DNA of 64,000 nucleotides from assembly GCA_018374355.1 (NCBI GenBank), contig JAHAFI010000013.1:1-64000 (forward strand), written 5' to 3'. The translations under genes were made by a program, and so were the position numbers. The notes below the pieces were generated by a model. That model made no database searches, was not told the origin of the DNA, and saw only the letters and a list, made by a program, of their open reading frames with translations. This document shows, in pieces, positions 9,953-17,163 of the stretch (positions within the stretch are counted from its first letter, which is position 1; every line of letters starts with the position of its first letter). Source of the DNA: Clostridiales bacterium. GTDB lineage: Bacteria > Bacillota > Clostridia > Lachnospirales > Lachnospiraceae.

Positions 9953-9954
9953 TC
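9934..9954. promoter_or_regulatory. Small palindrome between divergent promoters
   Basis: GATTGCG and CGCAATC form a 7-bp inverted repeat with a 7-nt centre. It covers the -35 region of the leftward promoter and lies just ahead of the rightward promoter, so it could be an operator. No regulator is implied by sequence alone. Confidence 0.35.
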
Positions 9955-9971
9955 TCCCGAAAGAGGTTTTC

Positions 9972-10000
9972 TTGACAATAAAAATCAGATTCTCTATAAT
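9972..10000 (+). promoter_or_regulatory. Consensus sigma-A promoter of the two-component operon
   Basis: TTGACA (9972-9977) and TATAAT (9995-10000) are both perfect, with a 17-bp spacer, 31 bp ahead of the response regulator start. Confidence 0.85.
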
Positions 10001-10031
10001 GCTGGTAGAATGAAATTTTTGGAGGATGGTT

Positions 10032-10754
10032 ATGTATCTGGCATACTGTGACGATGAAGAGGTACAACTGGAATACCTGAAAAAGCTGGCAGAGGAATGG
10101 GCAGACGCTTCCGGTGTTTCCCTGACATTTTCTTCCTATAAAAGCGGGGAAGAGCTTCTCTTTGAGCATGACGAGAGCTTTCCATTTGACCTTCTGATTC
10201 TGGATATCGATATGAAGGGGATAAATGGGATGACTCTTGCCAAAAAAATCCGCCGGACGGATGCCCGGCTTCCTCTTTTATTTCTCACCAATAAAAAAGA
10301 ATACGTTTTTGAAGGATATGAGGTCAATGCTTTCCGCTATCTTCTAAAGCCGGTGGACCGCCAAAAGCTTTTTCCTCTTCTTGACGAGCTTCAAAGTCTT
10401 ACCCGGACCGAACGGCGTTATCTGGTGGAGAGCATTGACGGTCAGATGCAGAAAATCCCTCTGGATACCATCCTGTATCTGGAAGCCCGCGGCCACTATA
10501 CCGCCATCCACACGGAAGCCCGGACCTATGAGCTGAAAAAAAGCCTTTCCCAACTGGATGGTCAGATACAAAATGCGGCTTCCTCGGATCAGGATTTTAT
10601 CTTTTCCCACCGAAGCTATCTTGTCAATCTGGCCCATGTGGACCGGGTGCTTCGAACGGAATGCATCCTCTCAGACGGCTCCTCCGTTCCGGTCAGCCGC
10701 AATGCCTATAAAACCCTGAATGAAGCGTTCATCCGTTACTATGCTCCGCTTTGA
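10032..10754 (+). CDS. LytTR-family response regulator
   Basis: A cytoplasmic DNA-binding response regulator of the AgrA/VirR type. The receiver domain covers residues 1-120, with acidic residues Asp7-Asp8, the phospho-acceptor Asp58 in LILDIDM, and Lys in FRYLLKPVD. The LytTR DNA-binding domain covers about residues 140-235. An in-frame ATG at 10026 abuts GGAGG, so the ATG at 10032 is the likely start. The kinase gene follows after 51 bp and the ABC exporter pair after that, which suggests regulation of the exporter. Confidence 0.93.
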   Translation: MYLAYCDDEEVQLEYLKKLAEEWADASGVSLTFSSYKSGEELLFEHDESFPFDLLILDIDMKGINGMTLAKKIRRTDARLPLLFLTNKKEYVFEGYEVNAFRYLLKPVDRQKLFPLLDELQSLTRTERRYLVESIDGQMQKIPLDTILYLEARGHYTAIHTEARTYELKKSLSQLDGQIQNAASSDQDFIFSHRSYLVNLAHVDRVLRTECILSDGSSVPVSRNAYKTLNEAFIRYYAPL

Positions 10755-10805
10755 CCGCGCTGTATTTTCACAGGCACCTTACTATTTTACAAGGACACAA
10801 ACACC

Positions 10806-11468
10806 ATGGGAATTTTATTTTTTACGAAATATTTCGAGAAGAAAAATATAGAATATCAGAACCAGCTTCTGAACCGTCAGGTACAGGAGGTACAGAATAT
10901 CTACCTTACCATGAGAGGCTGGCGGCACGATTACCACAATCACCTCCAGTCCATGAAGGCCTATGTAAAGCTTGGACAGTACGAACAGTTGGAACATTAT
11001 CTGGATCTTTTGGAACAGGATCTGGACAATGTAAACCAGCTCATCGAATCGGGAAATGTCAATCTGGATGCCATCTTAAACTCCAAAATTTCCCTTGCCC
11101 TGAAAAATGGAATTGAGGTGGATTATAAGGCTTCCTGTCCCGCCAACCTGACCGTCAGCGATGTGGACCTGTGCGCTCTCATCGGAAACCTCTTTGACAA
11201 CGCCGTGGAGGCCTGTGAAAAACTCACCGAGGGAAAACCCTTTATCCGTCTTTACATCGGCGTGCTGAAAAAACAACTCTACATCTCTGTCACCAACGCC
11301 ACCGGAGAAAAGATCCGGAAGCTGGACAGCGAATATATTACAACCAAGCGGGGAAATCACGGACACGGCCTGAAACGGATCAATCTGGTGGTGGAAAAAT
11401 ATCAGGGCTACTTAAACCGCCAAAATGAACCGGGAGTGTTTGTCACCGAAATTATGCTGCCGCTGTAA
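10806..11468 (+). CDS. GHKL sensor histidine kinase lacking a membrane domain
   Basis: A 220-residue kinase of the LytS/AgrC-like GHKL group. The phospho-acceptor is His41 in WRHDYHNHL, the N box is GNLFDNAVEAC near 127-137, and the glycine-rich end is GHGLKRIN. Typical AgrC-like kinases carry five to seven transmembrane helices before this core; here only about 35 residues precede the H box, and the bases upstream give no in-frame extension. It is either a soluble kinase sensing an internal signal or a naturally shortened form. AAGGA lies about 10 bases before the ATG. Confidence 0.88.
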   Translation: MGILFFTKYFEKKNIEYQNQLLNRQVQEVQNIYLTMRGWRHDYHNHLQSMKAYVKLGQYEQLEHYLDLLEQDLDNVNQLIESGNVNLDAILNSKISLALKNGIEVDYKASCPANLTVSDVDLCALIGNLFDNAVEACEKLTEGKPFIRLYIGVLKKQLYISVTNATGEKIRKLDSEYITTKRGNHGHGLKRINLVVEKYQGYLNRQNEPGVFVTEIMLPL

Positions 11469-11497
11469 CGTTGAACGTTTACATACGATTACCATTC

Positions 11498-11536
11498 GTG
11501 CACGGAAAATGACTTTCTGTGCACTTTTTCTGTTTT
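11498..11536 (+). terminator. Hairpin between the kinase and the ABC exporter genes
   Basis: GTGCACGGAAA (11498-11508) pairs with TTTCTGTGCAC (11514-11524) through a 5-nt loop with one G-T wobble, and a T-rich tract follows. It should end or attenuate the two-component transcript before the transporter genes. Confidence 0.7.
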
Positions 11537-11606
11537 TGGAAAAAAATCTGCTATATTGAATACAAGGAAAACATTCCGCAATAATTTTACGAAAGGAACG
11601 TAACTT

Positions 11607-13433
11607 ATGACTCAAAAAGAAAAAAAGCCCACCTATTCCATGTTCAGCAACTACTGGTTTATTTATAAAAGCCTGTGGAAGTTTGATAAAAAAGTCATCT
11701 TTTTTTCTCTCGCAGAAGTTCTCTTCTGTGTGGCAACTGCATTCGGCGCGCTGCTGATGCCCTCCCTGATCATCGGTATGCTGGAGGAGGGTCTTCCGCT
11801 AAAACAAATGCTGATACAGATTCTTCTGATTTTTATCGGCTATGGCTCCATCTGTGCCCTGAGCACCTATCTGACCAAAAGAAATTCTATGCAATATGTA
11901 GCTTTCCGGATCATTGACATGATGCCGCGGCAAAAGCGGAAAAACATGCGTATGGATTTTGCCCTCTACGAAAGCAAGGAAATCCAAAAACTTTCCGCAA
12001 AAGCCGATGAAGCCTTCTGGGGAAATTCATGGGGATTGGAAGGAATCCTTCACAACGATGTAAAGCTTCTGGCCGCTCTTTTCGGTCTCCTGCTCTATTC
12101 TCTGGTAATTTCCGGCGCCAATCCATGGATCGTGGTTTTGCTTCTGGCAGTTTCCATCATTCAGCTTTTAGCCTTCAACGCTGCCAGCCGTTACGAGATG
12201 AAACACAAGGATCAGGAAGCCGAATTCCGGGTCACTCAGCGCTATCTGGACAGACAGGCTTATGAAACATCCGTGGGCAAAGATGTCCGTTTATATCAGC
12301 TTCAGGACTGGCTTTCCGGGCTGTACCGCCGGGTAAACAAATCCCACCGCAGGCTCCTTGCCCGCATTCAGGCACATTATTTCGCCACGGATCTGCTGGG
12401 GCTTTTCTTACAGCTTGCCCGGGATGGCATCTGCTATGGCTATATGATCTACCTTCTGACCAACGGTATGAACGTTTCCAGTTTTGTACTGTATATGGGA
12501 ATTATTTCCGGGTATTCCGGATATTTCTCACAGTTTTTCGAGTATCTGTCCCAGAATTCCCGTTTCCACAAAATGGTGAGTTTTTTCCGGGAATATATGG
12601 ATATCCCACAGATTTTCCATCACGGAGACGGCGAAATACTGGACGCTGATGCTTCCACACTGGAAGTAGATTTTTCCCACGTTTCCTTTTCCTATCCCGG
12701 ATCGGATAAGAAAATTCTGGACGATATCAGTTTCACCATGAAACCGGGAGAAAAAATTGCTCTTGTAGGTATCAACGGCGCCGGAAAATCCACCCTGATC
12801 AAATTGATCTGCGGATTCTACCAGCCCACCAGCGGAAAAATCACCGTCAATGGAAAAGATCTCCGCGATCTTGATATGGATGAATACATCAAGGAGCTTG
12901 CCGTAGTATTCCAGGAATCCTTTACTACCTCCTTCTCCATCGCCGAAAATGTAGCCTGCTGCACCGAGCAGGAATTTGACCGTGAAAAGTGCATCCGGTC
13001 TCTGAAAAAATCCGGACTCTGGGAGAAAATTTCCGCTCTTCCCAAAGGGGAAAATACCTGCCTGAATAAGGATGTGGAGGACGACGGCATCCTCCTGTCC
13101 GGCGGCGAGACCCAGAAACTCCTGTTAGCCCGGGCCCTTTACAAAGGCGGACGGATGCTGCTTCTGGACGAACCCACCGCAGCGCTGGATGCCATCGCCG
13201 AAACGGAAATGTATGAAAAATATCAGGAACTGACCGCCGGAAAAACTTCCCTGTTTATCTCACACCGCCTGGCCTCCACCAGATTCTGTGACCGGATTTT
13301 GTTTCTGGAAAACGGAAAAATCACGGAACAGGGAACCCACGAAGAACTGCTCACAAAAAACGGCAGTTACGCCGAAATGTTCCGGGTTCAGAGCCAATAC
13401 TACACGGAAGGAGACTCTCACGATGAATACTAA
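11607..13433 (+). CDS. ABC exporter half-transporter 1 (membrane domain fused to ATPase)
   Basis: A 608-residue half-transporter: membrane domain over about residues 20-330, nucleotide-binding domain over about 350-590. Walker A is GINGAGKST, the signature is LSGGE, Walker B is LLLDEPTAAL and the switch His is in SHRL. There is no C39 peptidase domain, so it is not a self-processing bacteriocin exporter. It overlaps the next gene by 11 bp, and the two probably form a heterodimer. The neighbouring LytTR/GHKL pair suggests export of a peptide, lipid or drug under its control; the substrate is unknown. Confidence 0.92.
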   Translation: MTQKEKKPTYSMFSNYWFIYKSLWKFDKKVIFFSLAEVLFCVATAFGALLMPSLIIGMLEEGLPLKQMLIQILLIFIGYGSICALSTYLTKRNSMQYVAFRIIDMMPRQKRKNMRMDFALYESKEIQKLSAKADEAFWGNSWGLEGILHNDVKLLAALFGLLLYSLVISGANPWIVVLLLAVSIIQLLAFNAASRYEMKHKDQEAEFRVTQRYLDRQAYETSVGKDVRLYQLQDWLSGLYRRVNKSHRRLLARIQAHYFATDLLGLFLQLARDGICYGYMIYLLTNGMNVSSFVLYMGIISGYSGYFSQFFEYLSQNSRFHKMVSFFREYMDIPQIFHHGDGEILDADASTLEVDFSHVSFSYPGSDKKILDDISFTMKPGEKIALVGINGAGKSTLIKLICGFYQPTSGKITVNGKDLRDLDMDEYIKELAVVFQESFTTSFSIAENVACCTEQEFDREKCIRSLKKSGLWEKISALPKGENTCLNKDVEDDGILLSGGETQKLLLARALYKGGRMLLLDEPTAALDAIAETEMYEKYQELTAGKTSLFISHRLASTRFCDRILFLENGKITEQGTHEELLTKNGSYAEMFRVQSQYYTEGDSHDEY

Positions 13434-15246
13434 AACTCTTTGGAAAGACATCATTTCCTTTGGCAAACTGATCAGCAGCGGCAATAAGTCGGTACTTCCC
13501 ACCCTCTTTGCCGGGGGCTTTGCAAAAGCCGCACTGCCCTTTCTGCGGCTGTATTTCACTGCAAGGATCCTGACCCTTCTCATTGCCGGGGACTATCAGA
13601 CCTGCATCCCCACCGTTGCATTGTTCCTGAGCCTTTCTCTGGCCGCAGGACTGGTGGAGCAGTTCTGTAATAAAACGATTTCTGTTTTACGGGAAAGCTG
13701 TAAAGAAAATGTGAAACAGCAGATGGCTGAAAAAGCCTTTACACTGGAATATGAAGAATTTGAAAAACAGGAAACCATGGATGCCATCCGGCGGGCCAAT
13801 CTTTCCGCTATGGGCTCCGGCGATATCGGCGATCAGGTAGACACTCTTTATAAGCTCTTTCATGATTTTTTCTCCATCCTGTTTTCTCTGTATTTCGTGG
13901 TACTTTTATTGTTTCAGGTGGATTCGGTAAACCGAAATTTCTTTACCTCAAATATCTCCACTCTGGCATTGCTGGCGATCTATAGCGGTATTCTGTTTTG
14001 TTTTGTAAAGATTCTTCATAAAGTAGATGCAATTGGTATTAAAATGTCAATGGAAAATGACCGTGGAAATTCTCTGGCCAACTACATCTTCGACCTGTGC
14101 AACAATGAAAAAAATGCAAAAGATATCCGGATTTATCAGTTTCAGGAGTTTTTTCTGGAAAAAGATCTTACATTGTCCAGACATGTCATTCAGGTTTTCA
14201 TGCGTTCCCTAAAGGAACAGGGTACACTTTTTGGAATTAATGATTTCCTCGCCCAGATCAGTGCAGGACTCTCTTACCTCTTCGTAGGCGCCAAAGCCTA
14301 CTACGGGCTGATTCCCATCGGTGATGTCCTCCTTTATGCAGGCTCCATCAATCAGGCGTTTTCATCCCTTCAGACCTTCTTTAAGGATCTGGGCACTTTC
14401 CGCTACATGGCTACCTACTTAGGAACCTACGACGAATTCATCCGCCGCCCGTCCATGAGCTACGACGGAACCCTGCCCATCGAGAAACGGGACGATGCCC
14501 GCTACGAATTTGAGTTCCACAACGTCAGCTTCTCCTACCCGGAAACCGATATCCCGGTGCTGAAAAACATCAGCCTCCGCTTCGAGATCGGCAAAACCAT
14601 GGCTATCGTAGGTCAAAACGGCGCCGGAAAAACTACTTTGATCAAACTCCTGTGCCGCCTCTACGAGCCCACAGAAGGATATATCACCTTAAACGGCATC
14701 GACATCCGCAAATACAACTACCAAGAATACACCCGAGCCTTTTCGGTAGTATTCCAAGACTTCCACCTGTTCTCCCTCCCTCTGGACGAAAACATCGCTT
14801 CAGGCGCTTCTCCGGACAGGGAAAAACTCTGGAGCGTCCTTGAAACCGTAGACCTGAAAAAACGTGTAGCCACCATGAAAGACGGCCTCCGCACCCGCCT
14901 CTACAACAACAACGGCGAGGGTGTAGACGTCTCCGGCGGAGAAGCCCAGCGCCTTGCCATCGCCCGGGCCTTATACAAGGACGCCCCCTTCGTCATCCTT
15001 GACGAGCCCACCGCCGCCCTCGACCCCATCGCCGAAGCCGAAATCTACGAAAACTTCAACCAGTTAATCCAGAACAAAACAGCCATCTACATCTCCCACC
15101 GAATGAGCAGCTGCAAATTCTGCGACACCATCCTAGTTCTGGACCACGGCAAAATTGCCGAACAGGGAACCCACCCCCAGCTGATCGATGCCAACGGCAT
15201 CTATGCAAAGCTATATGAAGCCCAAGCGAAATACTACACAGCCTAA
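13423..15246 (+). CDS. ABC exporter half-transporter 2 (membrane domain fused to ATPase)
   Basis: The 607-residue partner of the preceding half-transporter. Walker A is GQNGAGKTT, the signature is VSGGEAQ rather than LSGGE, Walker B is VILDEPTAALD and the switch His is in SHRM. The frame is open back to 13288, but the ATG at 13423 follows GGAAGGAG and lies across the stop of the first gene, the usual layout for a translationally coupled pair. The stop codon lies inside the left arm of a 23-bp perfect palindrome. Confidence 0.92.
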   Translation: MNTKTLWKDIISFGKLISSGNKSVLPTLFAGGFAKAALPFLRLYFTARILTLLIAGDYQTCIPTVALFLSLSLAAGLVEQFCNKTISVLRESCKENVKQQMAEKAFTLEYEEFEKQETMDAIRRANLSAMGSGDIGDQVDTLYKLFHDFFSILFSLYFVVLLLFQVDSVNRNFFTSNISTLALLAIYSGILFCFVKILHKVDAIGIKMSMENDRGNSLANYIFDLCNNEKNAKDIRIYQFQEFFLEKDLTLSRHVIQVFMRSLKEQGTLFGINDFLAQISAGLSYLFVGAKAYYGLIPIGDVLLYAGSINQAFSSLQTFFKDLGTFRYMATYLGTYDEFIRRPSMSYDGTLPIEKRDDARYEFEFHNVSFSYPETDIPVLKNISLRFEIGKTMAIVGQNGAGKTTLIKLLCRLYEPTEGYITLNGIDIRKYNYQEYTRAFSVVFQDFHLFSLPLDENIASGASPDREKLWSVLETVDLKKRVATMKDGLRTRLYNNNGEGVDVSGGEAQRLAIARALYKDAPFVILDEPTAALDPIAEAEIYENFNQLIQNKTAIYISHRMSSCKFCDTILVLDHGKIAEQGTHPQLIDANGIYAKLYEAQAKYYTA

Positions 15247-15289
15247 GAATACAAGCAGCCTCCCGAGGGAGGCTGCTTGTATTCTTAGG
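15242..15289. repeat. Perfect 23-bp-arm palindrome at the stop of the exporter operon
   Basis: The arms 15242-15264 and 15267-15289 are exact reverse complements around a 2-nt centre, and the TAA of the preceding gene lies in the left arm. No T tract follows, so it is not a canonical intrinsic terminator, though it may end transcription or shield the 3' end. Confidence 0.8.
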
Positions 15290-15405
15290 AAATCGGAAAA
15301 CTGTGGCCATATGTCTCGGGAATGCCTTGCATTCGCAAGTCAGCACCTCGCGGGACAGTGACCATTTGAAGTTGCCTGCGGAAGTAAAATCCAAATTCAG
15401 GGCAA

Positions 15406-15657
15406 TTACCGATAACCTCCAAAAATATATCCCATTTAGTAGGTAATTTTCTCCCCCAAATGGCCCCATCTACTCTCATTTACCCATAATTCCATCCTTT
15501 CCAGAAGAATTTATCGGTAATTATCCATTAAAATCCCCATTTTTCACCTTTAAACACGGATAAACCACCCACCATTCTATGTTTTTATCCGTAAATCCAA
15601 CATTTCCCCTCAAAATTTTACGGATAAAAATGATAAATTTCATAATTTTATCCGTAA
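15406..15657. repeat. Cluster of TTATCCGTAA-type boxes in a gene-free stretch
   Basis: Between the exporter and the first large palindrome I find no gene. The stretch holds TTACCGATAA (15406-15415), TTATCGGTAA (15511-15520), a variant ACGGATAA (15556-15563), TTATCCGTAA (15585-15594), TTACGGATAA (15618-15627) and TTATCCGTAA (15648-15657), in alternating orientation. The last two form a 12-bp hairpin stem with neighbouring A/T bases. Function is unknown; a multi-site operator or a degenerate repeat are both possible. Confidence 0.55.
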
Positions 15658-15704
15658 CCACCACTTACAAACATACACTCCACCCAAAAAACGTGCCGGA
15701 GCCA

Positions 15705-15949
15705 GCGGCGGGCGCGGTATTCTTCCTGCGGGGCATACGAAGAAGAGGCGGTATCACTAAATGCACAGCGGCCGGAAAATTTGGGAGACAGACAGGCTCA
15801 CAAAGCCTGACTGTCAGATGCAATTCGATAGGAAAATCTTTCAGATTTTCCTATCGAATTGCATCGGTGCCCAAAAATTCCGGCCGCTGTGCATTTAGTG
15901 ATACCGCCTCTTCGCAGTTGTCCCGCAGGGAGAATACCGCGCCCGCCGC
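15705..15949 (-). repeat. Large palindromic element, copy A (candidate structured RNA or fold-back element)
   Basis: A 245-bp palindrome placed 22 bp beyond the stop of the phosphoribosyltransferase gene. P1 is 15705-15722 with 15932-15949 (18 bp, perfect); P2 is 15725-15732 with 15922-15929; P3 is 15743-15777 with 15878-15912 (35 bp, perfect). Its tip is a three-way junction with hairpin P4 at 15787-15815 (loop CACAA) and hairpin P5 at 15817-15865 (23 bp perfect, loop TTC). Junction strands GGGA and GGTGCCC are shared with copies B and C. Strand is assigned from the adjacent gene, not proven. Confidence 0.75.
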
Positions 15950-15971
15950 GTCCCCCTGCCAACTCCCTATT

Positions 15972-16613
15972 TTACAACTTAGAATACCCAAACCCATTCA
16001 CAATCGCATCAATCCTCTTCTGCGCCCTACAATGAGGACATTCCCGAGTAGTATAACTATGATACCCCGGCACCTGTGCCAACGAGAAAATCGACACCAC
16101 CGGCAATCCATTTACCTTACGAACCGCACTAAAAATCGCACAAGCCCCCTGCAATTTTCCTTCATAATAACTCACACAATCCTTGCAAGCCTGCAAAGAT
16201 CCGCCCGTAGTAGCCGAAGCCGTAAGGATCAGCACATTTTTATTCCGAATCATAGGAATCATATTCTCCCGGAACATCAACTGCCCGTTAATATTAATCT
16301 CAGGAGCAACCACATAAATCGTCTCATGGGCATTCATAGACATAATCCCCGCCTTCGTCAACTCTTCCGCCAGATACGCCCCAATAACTTCCGTTCCATC
16401 CATACAGATAATCGTATCCACAATAGTACTCAACTCATAATGTCTGGCCAACACCCTCGCCACCGCCGAAGCTTCCGATGCTCTCGTCCTAAGTGTAGTC
16501 ATATCAAAATAATGTGTGATATGAGAATGTGGTGTTGCAAAATGACCCTCGTATACCTTCAGGGCAATCTTTTTGTCTTCCTGTGCAAAAATCTTATGCA
16601 TTCTGCTTTCCAT
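15972..16613 (-). CDS. Phosphoribosyltransferase family protein (orotate PRTase-like)
   Basis: A 213-residue cytoplasmic protein with the type I phosphoribosyltransferase fold. The PRPP-binding loop is VLILTASATTGGS near residues 127-140, where the usual acidic pair is replaced by Thr-Ala-Ser. That departure casts some doubt on classical activity. A CPHC pair near the C-terminus could bind metal. No pyrimidine genes are nearby, so orotate specificity is only a family resemblance. The ATG at 16613 follows AAGGAGG. The gene is isolated and bracketed by copies A and B of the palindromic element. Confidence 0.75.
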   Translation of the reverse strand: MESRMHKIFAQEDKKIALKVYEGHFATPHSHITHYFDMTTLRTRASEASAVARVLARHYELSTIVDTIICMDGTEVIGAYLAEELTKAGIMSMNAHETIYVVAPEININGQLMFRENMIPMIRNKNVLILTASATTGGSLQACKDCVSYYEGKLQGACAIFSAVRKVNGLPVVSIFSLAQVPGYHSYTTRECPHCRAQKRIDAIVNGFGYSKL

Positions 16614-16678
16614 AAGTCTACCTCCTTACGTTCCTGCAATTTGTTTTCAGTTTTCAAGTACACGTTTCATCTGAATTC

Positions 16679-16684
16679 ATTATA
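16679..16684 (-). promoter_or_regulatory. Extended -10 promoter of the phosphoribosyltransferase gene
   Basis: The minus strand reads TGGTATAAT, a TGn-extended -10 with only a weak TTTATT 17 bp upstream, about 65 bp before the start at 16613. Confidence 0.55.
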
Positions 16685-16899
16685 CCATCACAATTCTCAA
16701 AAATAAAGCGTTTTTTCAGACAATTATACCTATTTCTTATTGCATATCCTCCCCCTCTCCCCAAAACACCCCCGCTTCACCTCCTCCACAAACTCACGCA
16801 TTGGCCCCACGGGCCAACAGACCACTCCCTGCCTAATTCCCTCCCCACTCACCACTCCCTCACGCTTCAGCGCCCCTCCGCCCTGAAACATGTCGAACA
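16685..16899. other. Gene-free stretch upstream of the phosphoribosyltransferase gene
   Basis: This is a pyrimidine-rich, C-heavy stretch with no credible coding frame. The only structure I see is a small hairpin at 16801-16817 (TTGGCCC, GGGCCAA, loop CAC) without a T tract. Copy B of the large palindrome begins at 16900. Confidence 0.5.
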
Positions 16900-17143
16900 G
16901 CAGAGGGCTTGGTTTTCCCCTTCTGCATCATCGCGGAGGATTGCTGAAAATACCAGACGAGCGACGGCGGTAGTTTCCGGGAGACAGGCAGGCTCACAAA
17001 GCCTGTCTGTCAGATGCACTGAGGTGAGAAACCATCAAGGTTTCTCGCCGAATTGCATCGGTGCCCGAAAACTACCGCCGTCGCTCGTCAGGTAATTTCG
17101 CAAATCCGAAGCTGATGCAGGAGGGGAAAACCAAGCCCTCTGC
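16900..17143 (-). repeat. Large palindromic element, copy B
   Basis: A 244-bp palindrome 20 bp beyond the aspS stop. P1 is 16900-16920 with 17123-17143 (21 bp perfect); P2 is 16923-16930 with 17113-17120; an internal loop TCGCGGA lies opposite GAAGC. P3 has an outer 5 bp (16938-16942 with 17103-17107), an irregular part, then 21 perfect bp (16956-16976 with 17069-17089). P4 is 16983-17011 (loop CACAA) and P5 is 17013-17059 (loop ATCAA). Stem sequences differ from copies A and C while pairing is kept. Confidence 0.75.
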
Positions 17144-17163
17144 GTCCGCCACACACCTTCTAC

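Noticed and set aside
13288..13422. N-terminal extension of the second ABC half-transporter
   Set aside because: It overlaps the end of the first half-transporter gene in another frame and has no membrane or domain content; the ATG at 13423 has a good ribosome site.
15579..16706. A 375-codon plus-strand frame across element A and the phosphoribosyltransferase gene
   Set aside because: It runs through a palindrome and antisense to a good gene, and its protein is low-complexity in Arg, His and Ser.
16900..17143. Calling the large palindromes plain intrinsic terminators or MITEs
   Set aside because: No T tract follows them, they are far longer than terminators, and the stems differ between copies, unlike terminal inverted repeats of one MITE family. 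No target-site duplication is evident.
15705..17143. CRISPR array from the repeated blocks at 15.8 and 17.0 kb
   Set aside because: Only two local copies, over 1 kb apart, with no regular short spacers and no cas genes.
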